This document shows, piece by piece, positions 9,157-18,230 of a stretch of DNA of 64,000 bases. Source of the DNA: Aequorivita sp. (GTDB lineage: Bacteria > Bacteroidota > Bacteroidia > Flavobacteriales > Flavobacteriaceae); NCBI GenBank assembly GCA_024637015.1, contig JAGXGE010000004.1, positions 62,001-126,000 of the forward strand, given 5' to 3'. A model generated the notes under the pieces. That model did no database searches. It saw only the letters and a program-made list of their open reading frames with translations, and had not been told where the DNA came from. Made by a program: the position numbers and the translations under genes. Positions within the stretch are counted from its first letter, which is position 1; the number at the start of each line of letters is the position of its first letter.

Positions 9157-9783
9157 TTATTCCTTTTTAAATTTTTCCAAGTCTATGGTTAACTTGATAT
9201 TGTTGTGTTTGATGGCGATGATATCTGCAATATTATCTTCGGAAGAAATAAAATCAATCTCCAATTTCTCTTTTGTTTTTGTAGTGTTTATTATTTTTTT
9301 AAGCTTTTCAGACCTGTCTTCCAAAAAATAAAAATTGAATCTTTCATCAGATTGTGTTTTGTAAATTCTTTCATTTTTAGATTCATAAACTGCTAAAACC
9401 TCTGCGCTTTCGTTGACCAATAATTTGAAATCATCTTTTAAAATATTTACAATGAATTTTTTGTCTAAATCTTCTGCTATGAAATGTTTTGTGAAAGTAT
9501 CTCCTTCAAACTCAAAATCAAATAGCTTGCTGCCAAATTCGGTAGTAAAAACAACACGGTGATTTTCAGGACCAATTTTTTTTAAGATCAATATTCCTCC
9601 AAAATTTTTTCCGTAAACCTCAATCTTTGCTTTGTAAACATAATCTATTTCTGAATTCGAAAAATAAGGATTTTCAACCTCCACTTTGTTGAAATGCACT
9701 TGCCGCAATCCTTCCGTAGTCTTTAAGGAACACGAAGCCAATCCAAAAATTGACAGAAAACTAATTGCTAAAAATCGAATCAT
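9157..9783 (-). CDS. Lipoprotein of unknown function, possibly LolB-like
   Basis: 208 residues with a lipoprotein signal: hydrophobic core then GLASC, acylated Cys18. The mature part is rich in beta-strand patterns and lysine, with no catalytic motif. It overlaps the LolA-like gene by 23 bases (9761-9783), which suggests a paired role: LolA-like carrier in the periplasm and a lipid-receiving lipoprotein at the outer membrane. Aryl-polyene clusters commonly carry such a DUF3261/LolB-like lipoprotein; I cannot prove homology by eye. It probably helps insert the pigment into the outer membrane (inference). Confidence 0.6.
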   Translation of the reverse strand: MIRFLAISFLSIFGLASCSLKTTEGLRQVHFNKVEVENPYFSNSEIDYVYKAKIEVYGKNFGGILILKKIGPENHRVVFTTEFGSKLFDFEFEGDTFTKHFIAEDLDKKFIVNILKDDFKLLVNESAEVLAVYESKNERIYKTQSDERFNFYFLEDRSEKLKKIINTTKTKEKLEIDFISSEDNIADIIAIKHNNIKLTIDLEKFKKE

Positions 9784-10390
9784 TTACGGTGTTGTTTAAA
9801 ACGCGATCGCTAAAGATAATTTGTGTGAAGTCCTGCGATGGTTCTACCATTTTCACTTCATAAACCTGTGCATCATCTTTATTGAAAAGTAACTCAAACG
9901 ACGCTATGTAACCCGCTATTTTCTTGTCCTTCGGCACAAAAACCGCTTTGTTGTATTTTAAAGATTTGAAGAAATAAACGGTGAAATCGGCATCGTTGAA
10001 CATATTGCCTTTTACACTGTTTACTATAAGTTGGTTCAGTTTTTTGAAGAGTTTGCTGTTGCCGATATCCACTTTGCTTTTAGTTCCACCGTCATTAATC
10101 AGCAATTGATCTTCCTTAAAAATCACACTGTATTTGTACGGGTTTGTGTATTCCCATTTTACCAAATTAGGTGCTTTAAAAACCATTTTTCCGGAAGTTT
10201 TCACATCATCCGCCAAAAAAACGAGGTGCTTGTATTGCACAAAGTCTGTTTTGATAGTCTTGGTCGTTTTTGCCGTGGCAATTACCTTTTCTTTAAAAGA
10301 ATTAATTTCTGAAGCACTCATCGCAGTTTCCTGCGCCTGAATTGAGCTGCTAATAACAATTAAAAATAGCAATAGAAAATAATTACGCAT
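9761..10390 (-). CDS. LolA-type outer-membrane lipoprotein carrier protein
   Basis: 209 residues from ATG 10390. A longer frame exists upstream, but the signal peptide MRNYFLLLFLIV..IQA starts at this Met, and it overlaps the upstream deacetylase stop by only 8 bases. The mature protein has the LolA pattern: IKTDFVQYKHL, a GKMVFKAPNLVKWEY strand pair, and LLINDGG. LolA binds lipids in a hydrophobic cavity in the periplasm. As part of the pigment cluster it is probably specialised to carry the flexirubin-type lipid, or lipoproteins needed for it, to the outer membrane (inference). Confidence 0.85.
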   Translation of the reverse strand: MRNYFLLLFLIVISSSIQAQETAMSASEINSFKEKVIATAKTTKTIKTDFVQYKHLVFLADDVKTSGKMVFKAPNLVKWEYTNPYKYSVIFKEDQLLINDGGTKSKVDIGNSKLFKKLNQLIVNSVKGNMFNDADFTVYFFKSLKYNKAVFVPKDKKIAGYIASFELLFNKDDAQVYEVKMVEPSQDFTQIIFSDRVLNNTVNDSIFSN

Positions 10391-11159
10391 AGGCTTCAAT
10401 TTCAAGTAAGCGGTCCACTGGAACCGACTGCAATTTGTGCGGTTGCAAAAATAGCAATAACTGTTCCAATACGGCAACGGTTTTTGCACTGCTATCATGG
10501 AGCAAAATAATATCTCCCTTTTTCAAATTGGATGTAATCCGTTTCAAAATTTTTTCTTCGGAAAGGTTTGTCGTGTCCAGGCTGCGTTTGCTCCAGCCAA
10601 TTGAAAAATATCCCGTGTTTTTCAAAGCCTTTTTGATGTTTGGATTTGTCACTCCAAAAGGTGGACGGAAAAGTTTCAATTCCTTTCCAGTAATTTCTTT
10701 CAATATTGAATTTGTCTGTTTCAATTCAGCAGCAACTTTTTCCGTAGAAAAAAACCCGAAATTCTTGGAATGAGAAAACGAATGGCTGCCTATTGTGTGA
10801 CCTTCATTTATTATTTGCTGAACTAACTCAGGATACTTTTCAGCATTCTTTCCTATTAAAAAGAAAGTAGCTTTTGCGCCGTATTCTTTCAAAAGCGACA
10901 GAACTTTTGGTGTAAATTCTGGATTTGGCCCATCATCAAATGTGATTGAAATGTAATTTTCCGAAACTTTATAATTGTGATTCAAAGACTGAAGGTGATA
11001 GTTCCACCTAATCTGAAATGACCCAATTGCGGTAATCACAAACCAAATAAAAACAAAAAGAACATATAGCCAAGCTGGAACATCACCGAAGAAACCTGCG
11101 AGCAGTAGTCCAAAAAAAACTACTAACGCAAGGGCGTTTATGGTGTAAAACTTCAACAT
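10383..11159 (-). CDS. Membrane-anchored polysaccharide deacetylase (NodB-type)
   Basis: 258 residues from ATG 11159; the longer frame starts inside the previous gene. Two N-terminal hydrophobic segments (residues ~5-50) anchor it. The NodB domain follows: ITFDDGPNPEFT (metal Asp and catalytic Asp), HSFSH (two metal His) and LFRPPFG. These are the full catalytic motifs of carbohydrate esterase family 4. It overlaps the KS-like gene by 7 bases and LolA by 8. Why a deacetylase sits in a pigment cluster is unclear; such genes recur in flexirubin-type clusters. Substrate unknown. Confidence 0.85.
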   Translation of the reverse strand: MLKFYTINALALVVFFGLLLAGFFGDVPAWLYVLFVFIWFVITAIGSFQIRWNYHLQSLNHNYKVSENYISITFDDGPNPEFTPKVLSLLKEYGAKATFFLIGKNAEKYPELVQQIINEGHTIGSHSFSHSKNFGFFSTEKVAAELKQTNSILKEITGKELKLFRPPFGVTNPNIKKALKNTGYFSIGWSKRSLDTTNLSEEKILKRITSNLKKGDIILLHDSSAKTVAVLEQLLLFLQPHKLQSVPVDRLLEIEAYA

Positions 11160-12217
11160 TTTTTTAGTAAAACAAGGCTGTGATTTTGGCCACGGTATTG
11201 GTTGTAGCAAAGAGCCGTTTTAATTTCCGAAGTATTGATTTCGTTAAGTTTTACAATTTCCGGAATTGTTTGGGTTTTCAAAATTTTCGATGCCAACCAA
11301 ACACCAAAAGCGGAAACAGTATTGTTTTCACCAACCAAATGTTTGTAAAAAACCTGTTGGATTTTGTTAAAGATTCCTTCTGAAAGTTGCTGATAATAAT
11401 CGTCATAATCTACATCGCCATTGTTTCCAAAAACAACAACATCAATATCGCTTCTCATCAAGTTGTTTTCTTCCAAAAAGTTTTCAATGGTTTTGGAAAC
11501 CTTTTCTTTTATGAGGCTATTGAGTGTTTTCACAGCAACCAATTCAGCATAACAGCTTTGCTTTTTTTCGTTGGAAACAACAAAAAAATTGGCTCCTTCG
11601 CTGAAAACTGCACCTTCCGTTTTAGAGTTTAAAACTTCTGAAATACATACAGTATCAGGTTTTATGTGATTAATTACGCGGTGTACTTTTGTAGTATGTT
11701 CGCCTAATTCCTCTACGCCGCCCACCAAAATATGCTGGGCTTCATCAGTTTCGAGTTGCATTTTGGTGTCCAGCAAAGCAGATTCAAACGAAATAGCTGA
11801 ATGTACGTAGGTGAAATTATAAGCTTTGCACTCCATCCCCAATGCAATCTGTCCAGCAACTGTGTTATGTGTGCTTTGAATGAAAGATGTTGGCGTTAAA
11901 TATTGCTCGTTATTATCAATAATGGCGCTGACAAATTTTTCCGAATCAATCATACAGCCCATTCCAGTACCTGTGATGATGGCGTCAACTGTTTCAATTC
12001 CCGCTTCGTCCATTGCAATTTTGGAAGCAACCACGCCCATTTTTATTCCTTTTGCCATCCGGCGGGCGGCGGCGGGCGGAATGTATTGTTTGTAGTCTGG
12101 ATCTTGGGGAAAAATTACTGTGTCATTATAATCAGTAATTTCATCCAAAAACATACTATTATCATACGTTTTTTGAGGCGAAATGGAAGCGATGCTATTT
12201 ATGTATACCTTCTTCAT
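11153..12217 (-). CDS. Ketosynthase homologue lacking the active-site Cys (chain-length-factor-like)
   Basis: 354 residues from ATG 12217; the start overlaps the upstream KS stop by one base (TAATG). The overall pattern is a thiolase-fold KS, but the nucleophile region reads YVHSAISFES, with Ala141 where the paired KS has Cys161, and the usual HGTATG and GHT histidine motifs are not recognisable. It is directly coupled to an intact KS, the layout of a KSalpha/KSbeta (chain-length factor) pair in type II polyketide systems and in aryl-polyene synthases. It probably forms a heterodimer with the 12217-13419 product and sets polyene length (inference). Confidence 0.75.
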   Translation of the reverse strand: MKKVYINSIASISPQKTYDNSMFLDEITDYNDTVIFPQDPDYKQYIPPAAARRMAKGIKMGVVASKIAMDEAGIETVDAIITGTGMGCMIDSEKFVSAIIDNNEQYLTPTSFIQSTHNTVAGQIALGMECKAYNFTYVHSAISFESALLDTKMQLETDEAQHILVGGVEELGEHTTKVHRVINHIKPDTVCISEVLNSKTEGAVFSEGANFFVVSNEKKQSCYAELVAVKTLNSLIKEKVSKTIENFLEENNLMRSDIDVVVFGNNGDVDYDDYYQQLSEGIFNKIQQVFYKHLVGENNTVSAFGVWLASKILKTQTIPEIVKLNEINTSEIKTALCYNQYRGQNHSLVLLKKC

Positions 12218-13419
12218 TACGCTTCTTTTGAAAATATTACAGTAGAACAATTCCCTCCAAAACCAAGCGAATTTGAAAGCACTGTATTCAATTCTTTTTT
12301 CTTCAATTCCGTTTGCGGAATCATTGAAAACTCCTTCATCGGGGTTTTAAAATTCAGATTCGGGAAAATCACGTTGTGCTGCAATGCCAAAACAGAATAA
12401 ACTGCTTCAATGGCTCCAGCCGCGGCCAAAGTGTGCCCTGTGAATGCTTTTGTTGAGCTAAATTCCGGTAAATCTCCACCAAAAACGCGAAGTATCGCTC
12501 TGCCCTCCGAAAGGTCGTTATTGCCAGTGGCAGTCCCGTGCGCATTAATATAATCAATTTCCGAAGCTTTTAAATTAGCAGTTTTTAAGGCTTTTTCCAT
12601 TGCCAAAGTTGCTCCATCTCCATTATCTGAAGAAGCGGTTTGGTGAAAGGCATCGTTGGCATTGCCGTAGCCTTTTACGTATGCGAGAACTTTTTTGTTC
12701 TCAGCTTTAACAACTTCGTCACTTTCCAAAACCAAAAATGCAGCGGCTTCCCCCAAATTCAAACCTTTTCGGTTTTCGTCAAAAGGAGTGTTATAGGTAT
12801 CACTTAAAATCATCAATGTTTTGAACCCATTAATGGTGAATTTTGAAAGGCAATCAGCGCCGCCAACCAAAACGCGATCCAACTTTCCAGATTTTATTAA
12901 ACGCGCACCAAGCATAATTGCATTTGCTGCGGAAGAACAAGCGGTGCTAATTGTTGTTACCAAACTTTCTTCAATCCCCAATTGCTCAGCGATTTTCTGT
13001 GTGGAATCGCCCGCGTGGTGACTTTCAATATATTTTTGGTGTTCTTTTTCGGTAAGGTATTCGTAATAATATTTTTCGGTCATATCCATTCCGCCTACGC
13101 TGGTGCCAGAAACGATGCCGGTTTTGTATTTTTTTATATCGGTAATTCCTGCATCAGCAAATGCTTCTTTTGCGGCTATGGCGCCGAGCATTGCGGTACG
13201 GGAATAATTATTATCTGAAGGAAGGTTTAGTTGGGTAATCAATTCATCATTAGTGAATTTCACTTCACCCACCATAATTTCACTGCGCTGAACTGTTTCA
13301 ATATTGTCAACGCGGGTGATGCCTTTTTTTCCGTTTATAAGCGCCTCATAATTCTCCACTACATTGTTGCCAATGGCAGAAATAATACCCATTCCGGTTA
13401 TGGCTACGCCTTTACTCAT
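12217..13419 (-). CDS. Beta-ketoacyl-ACP synthase (FabF-type), active
   Basis: 400 residues. A full KASII active site is visible: Cys161 in STACSSA, His in INAHGTATG, and His in AFTGHTLAAAG. The glycine-rich C-terminus NSLGFGGN is present. It catalyses decarboxylative condensation of malonyl-ACP with the growing chain. It lies between an ACP gene (18 bases upstream) and the Cys-less KS, forming an ACP-KS-CLF block, so it is the best candidate for the main aryl-polyene elongating KS. Confidence 0.9.
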   Translation of the reverse strand: MSKGVAITGMGIISAIGNNVVENYEALINGKKGITRVDNIETVQRSEIMVGEVKFTNDELITQLNLPSDNNYSRTAMLGAIAAKEAFADAGITDIKKYKTGIVSGTSVGGMDMTEKYYYEYLTEKEHQKYIESHHAGDSTQKIAEQLGIEESLVTTISTACSSAANAIMLGARLIKSGKLDRVLVGGADCLSKFTINGFKTLMILSDTYNTPFDENRKGLNLGEAAAFLVLESDEVVKAENKKVLAYVKGYGNANDAFHQTASSDNGDGATLAMEKALKTANLKASEIDYINAHGTATGNNDLSEGRAILRVFGGDLPEFSSTKAFTGHTLAAAGAIEAVYSVLALQHNVIFPNLNFKTPMKEFSMIPQTELKKKELNTVLSNSLGFGGNCSTVIFSKEA

Positions 13420-13437
13420 AAAGTTTTATTTCGGAAA

Positions 13438-13695
13438 TTACTTCGTGCGGTGCTCTTCAATATAATCTGCCATTACCTGTACAGATTCAAAAATCTTACG
13501 TCCTTCTTTTGGGTCGCTCAAGCGGATGCCGTAATCTTTATCAAGCATCACGATAAGTTCCAATGCATCAATGGAATCCAAGCCTAGACCGTCGCCAAAA
13601 AGTGCATCGTCGTCTGCAATCTCGGCAACTGAAACATCTTCGAGATTTAATTGTTCAATGATTTTTTCTTTCAATTCTTGTTTTAAGTCGCTCAT
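13438..13695 (-). CDS. Acyl carrier protein (polyene-type)
   Basis: 85 residues, acidic, four-helix ACP pattern with the phosphopantetheine attachment serine in GLDSIDALEL (Ser41). It lacks a signal and is cytoplasmic. It starts with an ATGA overlap with the upstream KS-like gene and is followed by the KS/CLF pair, so it probably carries the aryl-polyene intermediates. It differs from the second ACP of the cluster (24247-24489), suggesting separate acyl chains are built on each (inference). Confidence 0.9.
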   Translation of the reverse strand: MSDLKQELKEKIIEQLNLEDVSVAEIADDDALFGDGLGLDSIDALELIVMLDKDYGIRLSDPKEGRKIFESVQVMADYIEEHRTK

Positions 13696-14309
13696 AATGT
13701 TTTGTATAATCTGGTTATTTCTTCAGTGTTGTGTACAATTTCACCTTCATTTTCAACTAAATAAAGAAAAGCCTCATAACTGTTTTTATCAAAATCTACC
13801 CAGCCACAGAGAACTTTTTCGGCCTTCCCCCTTCGCAACAAATTATTGGCATACAATTGCAAATGCTCTGCATTAAAGCGGTCAAAGATAAAAAAACTAT
13901 TTTCAGAATACAGTCTGTGTTTGATACTTATCTCGCCTAAACAAATATTTGGGAGTGTGTAAACAAAAACCGCCGGACTAGGGAAGTATTCAGCTTCATT
14001 CTCTATAGCCGCTTGATGTTTCCGGTCTGTGTCCAAACTGGAAGCTTTGTTTGAAAATATGAGTGCAATGTTGTTTTCTTCTTCGTTCAGGTTTTCATCT
14101 TTCAACAATACATCTGCCGCCAAAAAAGCGAGTTTGCTTAGGTTATCCATTTTGAAAAACTTGGGATATCCCGTTTTCAAAAACTTGTAAGCATTTTTGA
14201 TAAATATTGAAAAATCTTCAGATTCCTCTCTATAAATAGTTTGGCCGTTAACTGAAACAGTTTGGTTTTTAATGTGGCTATAACTCTTTATGTGAAAAAT
14301 TTCAGACAA
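13692..14309 (-). CDS. Short, Cys-less ketosynthase-like protein (N-terminal half only)
   Basis: About 205 residues if it starts at TTG 14309, just after the methyltransferase stop; no ATG is suitably placed and the frame continues upstream into the methyltransferase gene, so the start is uncertain. The sequence resembles the N-terminal half of a KS: a FSNKASSLDTD segment, then SPAVFVYTLPNICLGEIS. The nucleophile region reads ENSFFIFDRF with no Cys, and there is no HGTAT or GHT motif. It cannot condense on its own. It may be a structural partner of a KS or ACP. Such short 3-oxoacyl-ACP synthase-like genes are known in flexirubin-type clusters; function unknown. Confidence 0.6.
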   Translation of the reverse strand: MSEIFHIKSYSHIKNQTVSVNGQTIYREESEDFSIFIKNAYKFLKTGYPKFFKMDNLSKLAFLAADVLLKDENLNEEENNIALIFSNKASSLDTDRKHQAAIENEAEYFPSPAVFVYTLPNICLGEISIKHRLYSENSFFIFDRFNAEHLQLYANNLLRRGKAEKVLCGWVDFDKNSYEAFLYLVENEGEIVHNTEEITRLYKTL

Positions 14310-14313
14310 AATT

Positions 14314-15381
14314 TTACTTCTTTTTGCAGACCAACATCGTGTGATATTCACCCAATTGGATGTCCTTGTGTAATTGCAAACCTGCTTTATCAATCAATTT
14401 TAAAAAAACACTAGCTGGATACATTTTGCTATTTCCGTTTGCAAGCACAGTAAAATAAAGCGATGTTGCCTCCAAAATAAATTGTGTTGATTTAAAATGC
14501 TGTCTATCGGTGAAGGTTTCCACAATAATCAATTCAGCATTTCCACCCATAGAATCTGCACAAGTGCTTAACACTTTCACTATTTCATCTTCGGAAAAAC
14601 AATCCAAAAATTGGCACATCCAAATTACATCTGCTCCTTTTGGAATTTGCGGATTTTCAGAAAGCCAATCAATAGGATAACCAGAAATTCTGTGTTTAAA
14701 ACCATTGCTCTCTGCATTTTTCAATGCAATATTCAACTGGCCAGGCAAATCGATTATTTTCACATCCACATCCTCATTGAAACTACAGCATTTTACAGAA
14801 AATTTACCGGTGTTCCCTCCAATATCAAAAAGCGTCTTTGGTTTTCTTTCAAATATTTTTTCGAGTGCATCTTCAAAAATACCGTCAGAATAATGATGGT
14901 CAAAATCAAACCAGGATTTTTGTTCTGCGGGTTTTAACTGGGAAAGCCCTTCATAAATAGTTGACCAATGCCCTAGTTCTTTAAGTCCTTCAGGTTTACC
15001 GGTTTTGATAGAATCATTTAAATAGAACAAACCTTTGTAACAAACATCGTGCGTGAAGTTTAGGTTTACACTTGCGGTAGTATTGTAGTTGAGAAAATAG
15101 CCAACTTTGGTCAATTCAAATTTATTGTCAATATTTTTGCTTACAATATTTGATGTTTCAGCAATTTCTAACAAAACTCCAACTCCATAAGGACTTAGTG
15201 AAAGTTTTTTGGAAATCTCGTCAACTGTAGGGCCACCAGCGTCACGTTGGTCAAAAATATAATCGAGTATTCCAAGTTTCCGGAGCGATACCGAAGCTTG
15301 GAAAACAAAGGGCGCAAAAGCAATCCGATGCGCTTCTTCCAAAGCCTCAATAGCGTTCATTTTTTTAGTGGTTGTTTGCAT
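14314..15381 (-). CDS. SAM-dependent methyltransferase (O-methyltransferase family 2-like)
   Basis: 355 residues. An N-terminal winged-helix dimerisation region (residues ~10-110; FVFQASVSLRKLGILD, LSLSPYGVGVLLE) precedes a Rossmann methyltransferase with motif I LFDIGGNTGKFS near residue 190, a DLPGQL acidic strand and VIWMCQFLDCF. This layout is that of plant-type and hydroxyneurosporene O-methyltransferases. It lies one base after the KS gene at 15382. In flexirubin-type pigments the aryl ring or chain can be methylated, so ring methylation is plausible (inference). C- versus O-methylation cannot be decided from the sequence. Confidence 0.8.
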   Translation of the reverse strand: MQTTTKKMNAIEALEEAHRIAFAPFVFQASVSLRKLGILDYIFDQRDAGGPTVDEISKKLSLSPYGVGVLLEIAETSNIVSKNIDNKFELTKVGYFLNYNTTASVNLNFTHDVCYKGLFYLNDSIKTGKPEGLKELGHWSTIYEGLSQLKPAEQKSWFDFDHHYSDGIFEDALEKIFERKPKTLFDIGGNTGKFSVKCCSFNEDVDVKIIDLPGQLNIALKNAESNGFKHRISGYPIDWLSENPQIPKGADVIWMCQFLDCFSEDEIVKVLSTCADSMGGNAELIIVETFTDRQHFKSTQFILEATSLYFTVLANGNSKMYPASVFLKLIDKAGLQLHKDIQLGEYHTMLVCKKK

Positions 15382-16539
15382 TTATGGTTGGTTAGTTGTT
15401 CTTTTTTTTAAAATTACCGCAGTGTTGCAACCTCCAAAACCCGAGGCCGTTTTTAAAAATGTATGCAAGTTTGTCGGTATATTTCTTTTGATGATATTTA
15501 TATTTTTTGAAACGCCAAGTTCGGAAAATCCTTTGGATGAAAAAAGTATATTTTTTTCCATAGAATGCATCCCCACAATGGTTTCCAGCAAACCCGAAGC
15601 ACCCAAAGTATGGCCAAAAAATCCTTTTAAACTGTTTAATGGCACATGTTCCATTCCCAATCTGCTGAAAGCAATGGCCTCCATTTCATCATTAAAAGGA
15701 GTCGCGGTACCGTGTGCAGAAATATAATCGATTTCCCCAGAAGTAATATTTGCTTCATTCAGAGCAGCTTTCACACTGCGGAAAAGTCCTTCGCCTGTTC
15801 GTGATGGACCGGAAATATGGTTAGCATCATTTCGAGTTGCATCGCCTAAAATTTCCATAGCTTCCTTTGGAAAATTTTCTGTGGAAGAGGTAACCAAAAC
15901 ACTCGCCGCCACTTCCCCGAGGTTAATCCCAATCCTATTTTTATCATAAGGTTTACAGGGCTCTGCCGATAAAGCTTGAAATGAATTGAAGCCTGAAAGA
16001 ATAAATTTTGTAACCAAATCACCACTCGTTATAAAAACGTGATCATATTTTCCTTCAGAAATGAAGCGTTTTGCAACGGAAATAGCCATAACTCCAGAAA
16101 CACAAGCATTTGAAAGCACAATCGGTTCATTTTTAAAACCAAAGAAATTTTGAATTATTTTTCCCAATTCACTCAAATAAGCGCGACTTTCAGAGAAATT
16201 ACTGTCTTCTTCAAGTATGTCGATATTACCTTTTGTAGTTGAAATTACCAGACCTACTTTTTCATTCAAAGGAGTATTTGAAGCATCGACAACCTTTTTC
16301 AACGAAAGAATCATCATTTGCTCTAGCTTCGTAAACTTTGAAGCATCTCCAATTTTATTGAATTCATCCTCTATTTTTTTTGAAGAAATTAGGGAAGCGC
16401 AAAAAGGTTCGGGCAATAGCGAAGCGTCTTCATATCTATCAAGACCCGACACACCTTTCGAAATATTTTCGACAACCGATTCGCTGTCAAAGCCCAAACT
16501 GCTGAAAATATTGTTATATGAAAGATATGTTTTTGCCAT
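15382..16539 (-). CDS. Beta-ketoacyl-ACP synthase (second active FabF-type KS)
   Basis: 385 residues from ATG 16539, 4 bases after the thioesterase stop; the longer frame begins inside that gene. Active-site residues: Cys146 in SNACVSGV, His in SAHGTATPFND, His in GFFGHTLGASG. The glycine-rich end reads ASGFGGCN. It is shorter and more diverged than the KS at 12217, and no CLF follows it. It could perform the first condensation on the aryl starter or serve the resorcinol chains; the sequence alone cannot choose. Confidence 0.85.
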   Translation of the reverse strand: MAKTYLSYNNIFSSLGFDSESVVENISKGVSGLDRYEDASLLPEPFCASLISSKKIEDEFNKIGDASKFTKLEQMMILSLKKVVDASNTPLNEKVGLVISTTKGNIDILEEDSNFSESRAYLSELGKIIQNFFGFKNEPIVLSNACVSGVMAISVAKRFISEGKYDHVFITSGDLVTKFILSGFNSFQALSAEPCKPYDKNRIGINLGEVAASVLVTSSTENFPKEAMEILGDATRNDANHISGPSRTGEGLFRSVKAALNEANITSGEIDYISAHGTATPFNDEMEAIAFSRLGMEHVPLNSLKGFFGHTLGASGLLETIVGMHSMEKNILFSSKGFSELGVSKNINIIKRNIPTNLHTFLKTASGFGGCNTAVILKKRTTNQP

Positions 16540-16543
16540 TTTT

Positions 16544-16972
16544 TTAAAGCTCCATTTTATCTTTCCATTTTGCAAAAAACTCTGGTGGAGTCAATGAAAG
16601 ATCGCCTTCTTCGTTCAAAAAAACCTGGATGGTTTCACCCAAACAGGCAAGCCTTCCTTTTGGGTCAAAAATTCGATAACGAAAAATCATTTTCGCCGCG
16701 GGAGAATTTATAAAGTTAGTTTTAATAGTTGCCACATCGCCATAACGCAACGGTAGCTTATGTTCGCAGGAAGATTTCACAATTGGGGAAGTATATCCAT
16801 TCGCTTTCTGTTCCAAATATGAAATACCATGCTCACGACCGAAAGCCTCGCGGCCATCCTCAAAATATTGGATATAGTTGCCGTGCCACACAATTCCCAA
16901 GGGATCTGTCTCGGTGAAACGTACACGAATTTCAGAAGTAAAACTTATTTCTTTTTTGTTGTCAGACAGCAT
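16544..16972 (-). CDS. 4HBT-type acyl-CoA/acyl-ACP thioesterase
   Basis: 142 residues, single hotdog. FTETDPLGIVWHGNY near residue 20 is the 4-hydroxybenzoyl-CoA thioesterase signature, with the catalytic Asp in TDPLGIV. It overlaps the ABC permease gene by 11 bases. It should hydrolyse an acyl thioester, either to release a chain or as an editing enzyme for stalled ACPs. Aryl-polyene clusters regularly include one. Confidence 0.85.
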   Translation of the reverse strand: MLSDNKKEISFTSEIRVRFTETDPLGIVWHGNYIQYFEDGREAFGREHGISYLEQKANGYTSPIVKSSCEHKLPLRYGDVATIKTNFINSPAAKMIFRYRIFDPKGRLACLGETIQVFLNEEGDLSLTPPEFFAKWKDKMEL

Positions 16973-18230
16973 TTTCTCTTTTGTTATATATTATTGCTAT
17001 TATGATTGTTACAAGGAAAAACAACAATAATAACGAAATTTCGGGAAGGATTTTAGCAAAACCCACATTTCTTAAAAATACGTCGTAAAAAGCTTCCAAG
17101 CCCCAATTCATTGGGGATATTTTGGAAACTAATTGCATAAATTTCGGCATTACAAAAACGGGAACCCAAACCCCACCAAGTGCAGCCAAAATAACAACCG
17201 AAGTGGCTCCAAACGGAGCAGCCTGCTCTTGTGTCTTTGCGATGGTTCCCATAAGCAATCCCAAACCTATAGCAGCCAAACCAGAGAAAAGTGCGACAAT
17301 ATAAAGCATCGTCAATTTCCCTGAAACATCAACTCCCGGAAGGCCTATAGCCGGAAAAAGATAAATGCCAACAAGCAACATCAACGTAAATTGTATCAAG
17401 CAAACACCCAAATAAACAATGGTTTTTCCGCTCAAAACTGTTGCATAACTCACTGGATTAGTCCGCAGACGCACAAAAGTTCCCTGATTTTTTTCCTTCA
17501 CCAAATTGATGGAAAGAGGAACAATAATAAAGAAAATAGCAAACAGCGTCCATGCCGGAACGTTATGCTGTGCTGAATTTGGGATGATTTCTTCATTGTT
17601 TTTTGTGGGAAGAATTTCTTTGAAGGCAATAAAATTTTCTGTGTCGAAAATTGGTTTTTCATCTTCATCGCCCAATTCCGTTTGAAAAGCTTTGTAAATA
17701 CTTTGTGTTTCAATTTTTGAAATCATTTTCTCGATGCCGTTCTTCACCGAAGATTTGAAACTAACTTGCGTGGCGGGATCAAAATACAAACGGACTTCTT
17801 TTTGCGGAATAACTTCTTTTGCAACGTTCAATGAATCTTCTTCTAGTCCAAATTTTGATAAAATACCTTCAACGTTTTGGTCAACTTTCTTTTGAAGTGA
17901 AGTGGAAAGGTTTTCCGGAATTACAATGGCAAGCTGATATTTACCTGAGAAAACCGCTTCTTTTGCTTCTTCTTCCGAAGATTTCTGAAGAATTTCAAAC
18001 GAATTCGAGTCGGATAGATTTTCAATGATATTTTTTGAAACTTCGCCTTTGTCATTATCAACCAAAAGCACAGGAATTTTAATATCACTGATGGTTTTGA
18101 AGGTACTGTCCTGCACCAAAGTGATAACAATCAACAGTAAAATTGGCATTATAAAAAGAATAGCTATTCCGCCCAAATCTCTCAGCAGCAAAAGCATTTC
18201 TTTATATGTGGAGGCCCAGAGTTTATGCAT
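16962..18230 (-). CDS. ABC-2 type exporter permease
   Basis: 422 residues from ATG 18230 (8-base overlap with the ATPase gene stop; an earlier in-frame Met would overlap 23 bases). One N-terminal membrane helix (~residues 17-40) is followed by a large extracytoplasmic domain (~40-215) and about five helices in the C-terminal half, the ABC2_membrane_3 layout. It pairs with the ATPase just upstream. It probably exports the pigment or a precursor from the inner membrane (inference). Confidence 0.85.
   Translation of the reverse strand: MHKLWASTYKEMLLLLRDLGGIAILFIMPILLLIVITLVQDSTFKTISDIKIPVLLVDNDKGEVSKNIIENLSDSNSFEILQKSSEEEAKEAVFSGKYQLAIVIPENLSTSLQKKVDQNVEGILSKFGLEEDSLNVAKEVIPQKEVRLYFDPATQVSFKSSVKNGIEKMISKIETQSIYKAFQTELGDEDEKPIFDTENFIAFKEILPTKNNEEIIPNSAQHNVPAWTLFAIFFIIVPLSINLVKEKNQGTFVRLRTNPVSYATVLSGKTIVYLGVCLIQFTLMLLVGIYLFPAIGLPGVDVSGKLTMLYIVALFSGLAAIGLGLLMGTIAKTQEQAAPFGATSVVILAALGGVWVPVFVMPKFMQLVSKISPMNWGLEAFYDVFLRNVGFAKILPEISLLLLFFLVTIIIAIIYNKRENAV

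Noticed and set aside
11880-12400. Plus-strand frames of 71-165 codons opposite the KS genes
   Set aside because: They lie fully within well-supported minus-strand KS genes and show no family motif.
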